This document shows, piece after piece, positions 1 through 5,206 of a DNA stretch of 54,627 bases. Within the stretch, counting starts at the first letter, position 1. The number at the start of each line of letters is the position of its first letter. This stretch comes from a virus: positions 1-54,627 of IMG/VR virus record IMGVR_UViG_3300027741_000082, one strand, 5' to 3'. The translations under genes were made by a program, and so were the position numbers. The notes below the pieces were generated by a model. That model saw only the letters and a list, made by a program, of their open reading frames with translations. It was not told the origin of the DNA and ran no database searches.

Positions 1-122
1 GCTGATTCGTTTTCGTAATAGCCCAGCTCGGGATTGATGCCAGTGGCGATCATCATCTCGATGATCTGCTCGGTGGTCTTGCGGTAGAGGTCGCGGTACA
101 TCTGCTCTGCGGTGTAAGACAT
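1..122 (-). CDS. partial small phage protein, duplicate of the N-terminus of the 54231-54611 gene
   Basis: This fragment encodes the first 40 or so residues of the same protein as 54231-54611 and is cut by the window edge. It carries the same AAAGGA ribosome site and ATG. The only differences are three third-position changes near base 1-12, all synonymous (GAA/GAG, GAA/GAG, TCA/TCC). It is therefore best read as the overlap produced by circular closure, not as a second gene. Its transcription would start at the promoter at 161-189. Function is unknown. Confidence 0.75.
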   Translation of the reverse strand, partial: MSYTAEQMYRDLYRKTTEQIIEMMIATGINPELGYYENES

Positions 123-138
123 GGGGTCATCCTTTCTG
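13..138. repeat. terminal direct repeat, left copy
   Basis: Bases 13-138 are identical to 54502-54627, and the match extends to base 1 with three mismatches. The contig ends therefore overlap, which indicates a circular map or circularly permuted, terminally redundant DNA. A true fixed direct terminal repeat should not carry mismatches at one edge. Confidence 0.9.
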
Positions 139-160
139 TGTTGGTCCCGTCTTGTATGTC

Positions 161-189
161 AAGATAGATGGGTGATTTGACAGTGTCAA
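161..189 (-). promoter_or_regulatory. left-facing sigma70-type promoter with palindromic -35 operator
   Basis: On the minus strand TTGACA (184-189), a 17-base spacer and TATCTT (161-166) form a strong promoter. The -35 box is half of the perfect palindrome TTGACAGTGTCAA (177-189), which suggests a repressor or activator site. It lies about 40 bases before the start codon at 122, and in the circular map it heads the whole 54611-46590 left-facing operon. The same arrangement recurs at 2627, 3452 and 4312. Confidence 0.75.
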
Positions 190-263
190 GTGGGGTTGTG
201 GAAATAATTTACAAATTGTTTTTCGAAGGGCGGCTGTCCTTTGTCCTTAGAGAAGATAGACTC

Positions 264-501
264 TATCAAACATTGTCAATGATATAGTGTGTAACCCTTT
301 GAATATAGGTAGATATCAAAATATAGGGGGTTTCCAGAATTATCATCACTTCCGTCGCGCACACAGTAAACAGAATTGTCGCCTCGTGCACGTACGCGGA
401 GACGGACCCCCCTCTGGACCGTTTCCTCGCTAAACCCCCTATAAGATGATATCCCCCTATATTCAAAGGCTTACATACTATATTTGTTACAATGTTTGAT
501 A
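264..501. repeat. long imperfect inverted repeat in the divergent control region
   Basis: Arms 264-333 and 432-501 are each 70 bases and match at 59 of 70 positions when one is reverse complemented. The 98-base spacer (334-431) contains TCCAGA/TCTGGA and the palindromes GTGCAC and CGTACG. The element sits between left-facing and right-facing transcription units. It could be a replication origin, a pair of mirrored promoters or operators, or a packaging site. The arm ends (TATCAAACATTGT) lie next to the outward transcription units. I see no convincing gene in 139-547. Confidence 0.8.
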
Positions 502-547
502 GAACTGTGATAGTTTATAGCAGAACCGCCAGCGAAGGAGAGCATCT

Positions 548-1141
548 GTGGCCCGTTCGAAAGTGACCCACCGCCCAAAACTTGACATTGTTGTCAACCC
601 GAAGAATGAAAAGGGATTGACCGAGAAGCAGGAGAAATTCTGCCGCATCTACGCCACCGAGGACGTGACCCGCACCGAGGCGGCACGGCTTGCTGGATAC
701 ACCGAGAGCACCGCACTGGTGGCGGGCTCTAAATTCTTGAACGGCAGGGACTACCCCCAGATACTTGCCCGCATAGCCGAGCTGAAAGAGGAGCTTGGCA
801 AAAAGTATGAGGTGACCTTCGACAACCACGTCCGACAGCTGGCCCGCATCCGCGATGCCGCGATGGAGAAGCAGAACTATGCCTCTGCTGTTGCCGCCGA
901 GAAGGCCAGAGGACAGGCCGCAGGGCTCTACATCAGTCGCTCGGAGATACTGGTCGGCAAGATCGATCAGATGTCGAAGGAGGAGGTTCTTGCCGAGATC
1001 ATGCGCCTTCAGGCTGAGTTTCCCGCGCTTGCACAGGGGACAGGCCCAACCATCGACATGGTCAAGACCATGCGCTCCGAAACAGGCGAGGACATACCCA
1101 CATACGAGTCACCCGACACCCTCGCGGAGCTCGACGAATGA
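548..1141 (+). CDS. terS: terminase small subunit
   Basis: A 197-residue protein likely to bind the packaging site and recruit the large subunit. The N-terminal half has the usual helix-turn-helix arrangement of phage small terminases: LTEKQEKFCRIYA followed by TRTEAARLAGYT around residues 25-55. A charged helical oligomerisation region follows. Translation starts at GTG with a clear GAAGGAG eight bases upstream. The stop overlaps the next gene by four bases (ATGA), so the two are coupled. It opens the right-facing late direction, yet the large subunit is 4 kb away, separated by an island on the other strand. Confidence 0.85.
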   Translation: MARSKVTHRPKLDIVVNPKNEKGLTEKQEKFCRIYATEDVTRTEAARLAGYTESTALVAGSKFLNGRDYPQILARIAELKEELGKKYEVTFDNHVRQLARIRDAAMEKQNYASAVAAEKARGQAAGLYISRSEILVGKIDQMSKEEVLAEIMRLQAEFPALAQGTGPTIDMVKTMRSETGEDIPTYESPDTLAELDE

Positions 1142-1611
1142 AGACCGAAAAAGCAATCTGGGAACACCTGAAAAAGGAAACCGACAAGGACGTTCACTGG
1201 ACCCGCATCGAGGCTTGGGCGGGTTCGGGTATCCCCGACCTGAACGGGGCCTATGTGTGGCCTTCTCTGTCGCAGGAAACCACCATTGAGCTGTGGTGCG
1301 AACTCAAGGTCTGTTCTACCATAAAATTTCAAGGGGATGGACTGTGGAGACCCGCGCAAATTGCATGGCAGACCAAGCGGTCCCGCGTTTCACGCAATGT
1401 CTATAACCTGATCAGCCACCCTCGGGCATGGGTCGTCAGGATTTATGGCGCAGAACACGTGACCCAACTGCACGACCCGTCGACAGAATCGCCAGAACCT
1501 TTGATGATCTTGCCCATTGGCAGGGGGATGTGGTCGGCTTTCCTCGAACTCGCGGCCTCGCGCTCGAAAGAATCGCCAGAATACAAGGACTCGACAGAAT
1601 CGCCAGTGTAA
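1138..1611 (+). CDS. PD-(D/E)XK-type nuclease (VRR-NUC or resolvase-like)
   Basis: A 157-residue protein. The core GSGIPDLN (about residues 29-36), then CELKV (about 54-58), then W..AQIAWQ matches the D...ExK...Q pattern of small PD-(D/E)XK nucleases such as VRR-NUC and archaeal Holliday resolvase-like enzymes. A role in recombination-intermediate or packaging-associated cleavage is inferred from its four-base overlap with the small terminase. The last 45 or so residues look non-globular. They contain STESP, SKESP and STESP, which are encoded by the same AGAATCGCCAG element that is scattered through the downstream intergenic DNA, so the 3' end seems to have been extended by repeats. Confidence 0.65.
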   Translation: MKTEKAIWEHLKKETDKDVHWTRIEAWAGSGIPDLNGAYVWPSLSQETTIELWCELKVCSTIKFQGDGLWRPAQIAWQTKRSRVSRNVYNLISHPRAWVVRIYGAEHVTQLHDPSTESPEPLMILPIGRGMWSAFLELAASRSKESPEYKDSTESPV

Positions 1612-1612
1612 A
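1480..1612. repeat. three AGAATCGCCAG repeat copies at the nuclease 3' end
   Basis: Copies of AGAATCGCCAG occur near 1486, 1568 and 1603, the last continuing as TGTAAAG, like the intergenic copies at 2726, 2783 and 3565. All three lie inside the coding frame of the nuclease. Confidence 0.7.
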
Positions 1613-1621
1613 GACAGCGGA

Positions 1622-1650
1622 CAAAGGAAAGGGGGCTTTCGCCCCCCTGC
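1622..1650 (-). terminator. rho-independent terminator for the 1655-2416 gene
   Basis: The stem GGGGGC-GAAA-GCCCCC (1631-1646) directly follows the stop codon of the left-facing gene. On the minus strand it is followed by a pyrimidine-rich TTTCCTTTG. It lies between convergent genes and may also stop right-facing transcription. Confidence 0.65.
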
Positions 1651-1654
1651 CCCC

Positions 1655-2416
1655 TTAGTGTGCCATGATGACAATGGACTTGCGGACCTTTGCCGAGTGC
1701 CCGCCGCATGCTTTGCAATCGGTGCAGGAAACCTTTGCGCCCGCCTCTTTCGATGCCGGACAAATCGCCTCGTTTGACAAGCGGCTTTCATCTTTCGCCC
1801 GAACTCTAAACGTGCGCCAGCCCGCGTCCCATGCTTGCAAGGCTTCGGCTTCATTGTCCGCGCTTGCCATGGTCAAGGCTTTGAACTTAGCGAACTCTGG
1901 CTTGTGCCACTGATGAGAATAACCGTTAACCATCGCCGCCCGCTTAACAGCCCGCGCCCACATTGCAAAGGGTGCAGCAGCAGGATCCCCGTAGGAACCC
2001 ATGCGAAAGGCTTTACCTTCGAACAAATCGGGCAGGATCCTAGGATCATAGTCTACAATCGGGCGAGCATATCGCCCGCGCCCCAAGGCTTTCCATGTCG
2101 AAAGAACCGACTGGAACACCTTAACATAGCAAGGTTTGATGCCCGCCGCTTTCGCGACACTAGGCCGCCGCTTGCAGTCTCCGCACACTGACGCGTCATC
2201 GCCGGACCGTAAAGCCTCGACCGGATTAATGTCGGACCGAACAATAAAAGTTTGGACCATTGCGCCAGTCTTATCATTATTGCTTTTTGTCGTTATGCGG
2301 TTTGCGATAACAGCAATCGGCTTGCCGTCCAATCGACTCGGACCCTCGTAAAGAATCACGCCCGCGAACTGTCCGCGCTTTAAAGCTTCGACCATTGCGT
2401 CCACTGTCTTAATCAT
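1655..2416 (-). CDS. conserved phage/plasmid protein with paired cysteine clusters
   Basis: A 253-residue protein beginning MIKTVDAMVEAL, with AAAGGA eight bases before the ATG. It has YEGPSRLDGKPIAVIA near residue 23, KTGAMVQTF near 49, a CGDC..(about 15)..C cluster near 98-117 and a second CPAS...CTDCKAC cluster near the C-terminus. These suggest one or two zinc sites. I recognise the pattern as a widespread uncharacterised phage family (I recall it as DUF7227, to be confirmed). It is the second gene of the mini-operon read from 2655. DNA or RNA binding is possible but unproven. Confidence 0.6.
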   Translation of the reverse strand: MIKTVDAMVEALKRGQFAGVILYEGPSRLDGKPIAVIANRITTKSNNDKTGAMVQTFIVRSDINPVEALRSGDDASVCGDCKRRPSVAKAAGIKPCYVKVFQSVLSTWKALGRGRYARPIVDYDPRILPDLFEGKAFRMGSYGDPAAAPFAMWARAVKRAAMVNGYSHQWHKPEFAKFKALTMASADNEAEALQAWDAGWRTFRVRAKDESRLSNEAICPASKEAGAKVSCTDCKACGGHSAKVRKSIVIMAH

Positions 2417-2591
2417 TGTTAGAATCCTTTCTATGGTTAGAAGCTATAAATTTTTGTCCGGCTGCAATCATTGCTTCTTCAACTTCTTCGCTATCAATAA
2501 TCCATTGCGTATCGTGTGGCCTAAAGATTGCCACAATATACCCCGCCGCTTCGAGTTTATTAATGGTTTCAACCACCTCGTTAATGTCCAT
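2409..2591 (-). CDS. small acidic hypothetical protein
   Basis: A 60-residue protein starting MDINEVVETINKLEAAG. I chose this ATG because GAAAGGG stands eight bases upstream; a longer in-frame ATG at 2624 has a poor ribosome site. The protein is helical, acidic and soluble, with no recognised domain. Its end overlaps the start of the 1655-2416 gene by eight bases, so both are probably co-translated from the promoter at 2627-2655. Confidence 0.6.
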   Translation of the reverse strand: MDINEVVETINKLEAAGYIVAIFRPHDTQWIIDSEEVEEAMIAAGQKFIASNHRKDSNND

Positions 2592-2626
2592 AGGATAACC
2601 CTTTCTTCGGTTTAAAAGACTCATTA

Positions 2627-2655
2627 GGTTTAACAGGATCCGGTGACATTGTCAA
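2627..2655 (-). promoter_or_regulatory. left-facing promoter with palindromic -35 operator
   Basis: On the minus strand TTGACA (2650-2655), 17 bases, then TAAACC (2627-2632). The -35 box lies in GTGACATTGTCAAC, one mismatch from the palindrome at 177-189. The -10 TAAACC followed by TA is identical to that at 3452. The start codon is 36 bases from the -10. Confidence 0.65.
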
Positions 2656-2689
2656 CTAATAAATCGCCAAAATAAATCGCCGCGATTTA

Positions 2690-2795
2690 TTGCGCCCGCC
2701 GGAATCGCCCGCCGCGCCCGCTCGAAAGAATCGCCAGTGTTTAAGATAGAACCCGAGAGAATCGCCCGCCGCGCCTCGTTAGAATCGCCAGTGTT
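2690..2795. repeat. promoter-upstream repeat cassette with four GAATCGCC copies
   Basis: GAATCGCC occurs near 2702, 2726, 2758 and 2783. Two copies continue as CAGTGTT. The segment TTGCGCCCGCCGGAA ... CCGCCGCGCCCGCTCG ... AGAATCGCCAGTGTTTAA recurs at 3508-3582 in the same position relative to the next promoter. Every copy contains GANTC, the CcrM methylation site. Confidence 0.75.
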
Positions 2796-2810
2796 ATAAT
2801 ATACAGGCAT

Positions 2811-2837
2811 AAAAAAAGGGCCCGCCGAAGCGGGCCC
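2811..2837 (-). terminator. rho-independent terminator after the 2856-3083 gene
   Basis: On the minus strand the perfect stem GGGCCCGC-TTCG-GCGGGCCC is followed by seven T. It closes the mini-operon read from 3480. Confidence 0.9.
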
Positions 2838-2855
2838 CCGTAGCAGGGCGACAAG

Positions 2856-3083
2856 TTAGAGCATGGCTTTCAATTCAGCCTTGATCCGCTTGGCGGTTTC
2901 GCCCCGCCAAGTGGCAGCGTTCGCGAGAAAGTAGCGAACGATGCTATCTCCAGAATCATAGTAAAAAGGGTCTTCGATGGAACTTAGCGTCGCCATGGCT
3001 TGCAGATATGGAACCGCTCCGAAGTAGGGCTTCTTCCAATCGACAGATATCTCGCGGGCGATAGTGTGCAATGGACGTGTCAT
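2856..3083 (-). CDS. small basic hypothetical protein
   Basis: A 75-residue protein starting MTRPLHTIAREIS, chosen for the AGGAGAAAGCAC ribosome site right before the ATG. The start at 3260 would run through the hairpin cassette. It is helix-rich with a lysine and arginine rich C-terminus (AKRIKAELKAML). I recognise no domain. It is the second gene of its mini-operon, following 3136-3414 across a GGGCCCGC hairpin, and is closed by the strong terminator at 2811. Confidence 0.6.
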   Translation of the reverse strand: MTRPLHTIAREISVDWKKPYFGAVPYLQAMATLSSIEDPFYYDSGDSIVRYFLANAATWRGETAKRIKAELKAML

Positions 3084-3108
3084 GTGCTTTCTCCTAATGA
3101 CATGTGGT

Positions 3109-3128
3109 GGGCCCGCCGGAGCGGGCCC
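3109..3128 (-). promoter_or_regulatory. intergenic GC hairpin cassette before a ribosome site
   Basis: GGGCCCGC-TCCG-GCGGGCCC on the minus strand, without a T tract, lies between the stop at 3136 and the AGGAGAAAG ribosome site of the next gene. The same block, TAACCC(T/C)ATC plus hairpin plus ACCA, is present at 3856. Possible roles are mRNA stabilisation, processing or attenuation. Confidence 0.65.
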
Positions 3129-3135
3129 GATAGGG

Positions 3136-3414
3136 TTAGTCGTTCGTGATGACAGGCAGGGCCGCTTGCATGGTGTAGATCCACTGGTCCACATCAGCAA
3201 TGGCCTGATCATACTGGCCCCGCTTGTAGACCTTGCCTGTAATCTTTCCGGCCCTCTCAAGAGAAGCCTTCGGAGTAGCAGTGCGGGTTAACCGCATGCC
3301 ATGCTTGATAGCCTTCAGAGCATGCTTAACCGCGAAAGCATGCAGTAACCGTGTCGCGTCAGGCCCGACATACGCGGTAACCCCTTCGCCTCGCTTTGCA
3401 ATGTATGAGTCCAT
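3136..3414 (-). CDS. small basic hypothetical protein
   Basis: A 92-residue protein starting MDSYIAKRGEGVTAYVG, with AAGGAGAAAGATT before the ATG. Upstream in-frame starts run into the promoter at 3452, so this start is preferred. It is strongly basic in the middle (KHALKAIKHGMRLTRT), compatible with nucleic-acid binding, but has no recognised fold. It is the first gene of the mini-operon. The palindrome CCTGAAC-C-GTTCAGG (3430-3444) lies in its leader. Confidence 0.6.
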   Translation of the reverse strand: MDSYIAKRGEGVTAYVGPDATRLLHAFAVKHALKAIKHGMRLTRTATPKASLERAGKITGKVYKRGQYDQAIADVDQWIYTMQAALPVITND

Positions 3415-3429
3415 AATCTTTCTCCTTAA

Positions 3430-3444
3430 CCTGAACCGTTCAGG
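3430..3444. promoter_or_regulatory. leader palindrome, possible operator
   Basis: CCTGAAC-C-GTTCAGG is a perfect 7-1-7 palindrome between the -10 box (3452) and the start codon (3414). It could be a second operator or a small hairpin in the mRNA leader. It is not present in the other two mini-operons. Confidence 0.45.
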
Positions 3445-3451
3445 CCATATA

Positions 3452-3480
3452 GGTTTATCAGTGACCTTTGACAGTGTCAA
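3452..3480 (-). promoter_or_regulatory. left-facing promoter with palindromic -35 operator
   Basis: On the minus strand TTGACA (3475-3480), 17 bases, then TAAACC (3452-3457). The -35 is half of the perfect palindrome TTGACAGTGTCAA (3468-3480). It has the same spacing and -10 as the promoter at 2627. Confidence 0.7.
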
Positions 3481-3507
3481 CAAATTATTTTGCGCCTCGA
3501 CCGGATT

Positions 3508-3582
3508 GTTGCGCCCGCCGGAAACGAAAAAGCGGGCCCGACTGAACCGCCGCGCCCGCTCGCTAGAATCGCCAGTGTTTAA
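3508..3582. repeat. second copy of the promoter-upstream repeat cassette
   Basis: TTGCGCCCGCCGGAA, CCGCCGCGCCCGCTCG and AGAATCGCCAGTGTTTAA appear in the order seen at 2690-2744. Here they are separated by a segment that carries the terminator of the preceding mini-operon. Confidence 0.75.
3526..3559 (-). terminator. rho-independent terminator after the 3586-3834 gene
   Basis: On the minus strand GCGGGC, a 16-base loop, GCCCGC and then TTTTTCG. It lies inside the repeat cassette and closes the mini-operon read from 4340. Confidence 0.7.
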
Positions 3583-3585
3583 AGA

Positions 3586-3834
3586 TTAGTCCGCTAGCAT
3601 CTCGCCGACACGGTCGGTGATAGATTGCCAATCGTCGCCCGACATGTGCTCCTTATAGATCATGTCGACAATCGCCAGTGCCCGCTCCGGCGTCACTGTC
3701 ATCTCTTGCTCTGCCGCAACCTCATAGATATCCTCTACCGATATCGATAGTAGAACCCTAACCCCGTTCGAATGCAACACGTCAAAGGCTCTCTGGATAC
3801 GGTCGTCTTGTCTTGCGTCACTGATGATAATCAT
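3586..3834 (-). CDS. small acidic hypothetical protein
   Basis: An 82-residue protein starting MIIISDARQDDRIQRAF, with AGGAGAAAGACC before the ATG. The N-terminus reads like a short beta strand followed by a helix (a DARQDDRI stretch and an SNGVRVLLSI strand), and the C-terminus is acidic. No family is recognised. It is the second gene of the mini-operon headed by 3883-4260, separated from it by a hairpin cassette. Confidence 0.6.
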   Translation of the reverse strand: MIIISDARQDDRIQRAFDVLHSNGVRVLLSISVEDIYEVAAEQEMTVTPERALAIVDMIYKEHMSGDDWQSITDRVGEMLAD

Positions 3835-3855
3835 GGTCTTTCTCCTATGGTTGGT

Positions 3856-3875
3856 GGGCCCGCCGAAGCGGGCCC
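3856..3875 (-). promoter_or_regulatory. intergenic GC hairpin cassette before a ribosome site
   Basis: GGGCCCGC-TTCG-GCGGGCCC on the minus strand lies between the 3883 stop and the next ATAGGAGAAAG ribosome site. It matches the block at 3109-3128 including the flanking ATC and ACCA. Confidence 0.65.
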
Positions 3876-3882
3876 GATGGGG

Positions 3883-4260
3883 TTAAGCGAGGATCGAGTC
3901 GCGGGCCTTGAACCCGACTGTCGTATCGTAGGGCTTATAGTGTTCGCCAAACATAACTTCGAAGTAGGCATGGGGCCCGAACGTCGACCAACGACCCTGC
4001 CCGCTTGACCCCTTCCAGTCCCAGATATGCATGACGAACCCTGTGAAGCTCTCGGGCCCGCCGACCTCGAACAGCCATTCGCGAGTGACCTTACCGCCGA
4101 GATCATCAGACTTGATCGATGGGATATTCAGGATCGACTCGATATGGCGGGCGGACACCCCGACAAGTTCTCCGGTCTTCCAAGTCTGGATACCGTGCCC
4201 GACGTCGTCCAGTGTGATGATCCGCATGGGGATCACGTAGCGTGATGTTTCTTTTGTCAT
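3883..4260 (-). CDS. hypothetical protein
   Basis: A 125-residue soluble protein starting MTKETSRYVIPMRII. It is rich in aromatic residues and glycine in the second half (HIWDWKGSSGQGRWSTFGP), suggesting a compact beta-rich fold, but I recognise no family. The ATG follows AGAGAAAGAAAGAAAGTC, a purine-rich ribosome region. It is first in the mini-operon driven by the promoter at 4312-4340. Confidence 0.6.
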   Translation of the reverse strand: MTKETSRYVIPMRIITLDDVGHGIQTWKTGELVGVSARHIESILNIPSIKSDDLGGKVTREWLFEVGGPESFTGFVMHIWDWKGSSGQGRWSTFGPHAYFEVMFGEHYKPYDTTVGFKARDSILA

Positions 4261-4311
4261 GTGACTTTCTTTCTTTCTCTACGATTAAGAACCACTCTCA
4301 ACCGTGCCTAT

Positions 4312-4340
4312 ACTCTACATGATACAATTGACATTGTCAA
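4312..4340 (-). promoter_or_regulatory. left-facing promoter with palindromic -35 operator
   Basis: On the minus strand TTGACA (4335-4340), 17 bases, then TAGAGT (4312-4317). The -35 is half of the perfect palindrome TTGACATTGTCAA (4328-4340). Confidence 0.7.
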
Positions 4341-4594
4341 CCTATACCTTAGTCGTAAGTAAAACTACTTAGTCTCGGGTCCCTTGGCAGATTTCCAGCT
4401 GTCAGGTTTCCGACGGTTTAAATCGCCGACCCCCCTTTTAGGCCCGCCCGCTCGCAGGACTCACCTAAAAATCCGATTTTCCCCGGAACGGCAGCAACTT
4501 CAAAACATTTGGCCTACCCCCTAATTGTCAACTAATAGTAATGGGTCCCCTACCCCCACCCCATAATAAAAATTTCAAAAACTATTGGACCGCG
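4341..4594. other. non-coding stretch
   Basis: No gene is supported here. The stretch is rich in C-runs (CCCCCC near 4430, CCTACCCCC near 4512 and 4550) and contains one more TTGACA on the minus strand at about 4527-4532 without a good -10 box. One GANTC site lies near 4458. Confidence 0.5.
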
Positions 4595-4740
4595 TTGACA
4601 TTGTAGTGTACCGGTTAATAACCGAGGTCAGAGGTTTTTTGCTGTTTCCCCTCTGTTTAGGTGGACCACAGGAGAACAGCGTCAGGTCCACCACTCGGAA
4701 CCTCCCATAAAAAATGGGGAGCCGAAGCCCCCCATTTATT
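4595..4740 (+). ncRNA. candidate structured small RNA ending at a terminator
   Basis: TTGACA at 4595-4600 is followed by TAATAA-like AT-rich sequence. Downstream three helices can form: GAGGT/ACCTC (4624-4628 with 4700-4704) closing over CAGAGG/CCTCTG (4629-4634, 4650-4655) and GGTGGACC/GGTCCACC (4660-4667, 4685-4692). A terminator-like hairpin with TTTATT follows. The -10 box is weak and its spacing to the first helix is tight, so transcription is uncertain. It is not a tRNA: I find no matching T-arm or acceptor stem. Confidence 0.35.
4709..4737 (-). terminator. rho-independent terminator after the 4760-4987 gene
   Basis: On the minus strand AAATGGGG-GC-TTCG-GC-CCCCATTTTTT forms a ten-pair stem with one mismatch and a T tract. 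The hairpin is nearly symmetrical and could also end right-facing transcripts. Confidence 0.85.
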
Positions 4741-4759
4741 GCTTTGTAGGTTGTGAGGG

Positions 4760-4987
4760 TTAGGCGAGGTCTTCTTCTGACCACTCGTCGTCTTCGCCTT
4801 CTTCGTCTTCTTCAACGATGATGTAGTCATCGTCCATCAGGTCGTACAAATGATCGATGAGCATATAGAGTGCACCGATGCGCTCTGGCAACGAGCATTC
4901 CATAAATTCGTCGGACAGGTTGAACTGAACGAGATCGATCTCGCCCTCGTTACGTTCTATAACAGCAGTACCGATAACAACAGACAT
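4760..4987 (-). CDS. small very acidic hypothetical protein
   Basis: A 75-residue protein starting MSVVIGTAVIERNEGEID, chosen for GGGAG eight bases upstream; the longer frame to 5101 adds an unlikely cysteine and phenylalanine rich tail. The C-terminal third is almost all acidic (VEEDEEGEDDEWSEED), like DNA-mimic or antirestriction-type small phage proteins, although such a role is only a suggestion. It has no TTGACA palindrome promoter, unlike its neighbours, but does have its own strong terminator. Confidence 0.6.
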   Translation of the reverse strand: MSVVIGTAVIERNEGEIDLVQFNLSDEFMECSLPERIGALYMLIDHLYDLMDDDYIIVEEDEEGEDDEWSEEDLA

Positions 4988-5145
4988 GGCAAACTCCCAC
5001 AGGTGAGGTGAACGTCTGCAAGCTACAAACAAAAGATGACAAATAAAAGACTTGCTTTTTCCATATGTTGCACTTGCGAAGAGCGGCATGCTGGTATACA
5101 TTGCGCGTACACCTTGTCTGCTCCATGGTGTTCCTCCCTAGACTT

Positions 5146-5188
5146 GGGACGGTAGCTATGGCTTTGATCTTGCTACCGTCCCCTTTTA
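5146..5188 (+). terminator. possible right-facing terminator before the large terminase
   Basis: GGGACGGTAGC (5146-5156) pairs with GCTACCGTCCC (5172-5182) over a 15-base loop and is followed by CTTTTA. It sits only 20 bases before the large terminase start, so it may be an attenuator or anti-termination site rather than a simple terminator. Confidence 0.6.
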
Positions 5189-5206
5189 TCTACGGAGCTT
5201 TATCCT

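Noticed and set aside
266-466. 66-codon left-facing reading frame in the inverted repeat
   Set aside because: It lies wholly inside the mirrored arms and spacer, has no ribosome site and an odd composition. A non-coding control element explains the region better.
582-598. TTGACATTGTTGTCAA in the small terminase gene
   Set aside because: It has a two-base wider gap than the operator palindrome, lies inside the coding frame and has no -10 box.
4595-4705. tRNA-like folding
   Set aside because: The helices do not have the lengths, conserved bases or acceptor end of a tRNA.
5102-5145. right-facing promoter before the large terminase
   Set aside because: TTGCGA and TATACA are present but only 15 bases apart and lie ahead of a terminator-like hairpin, so I did not call it.
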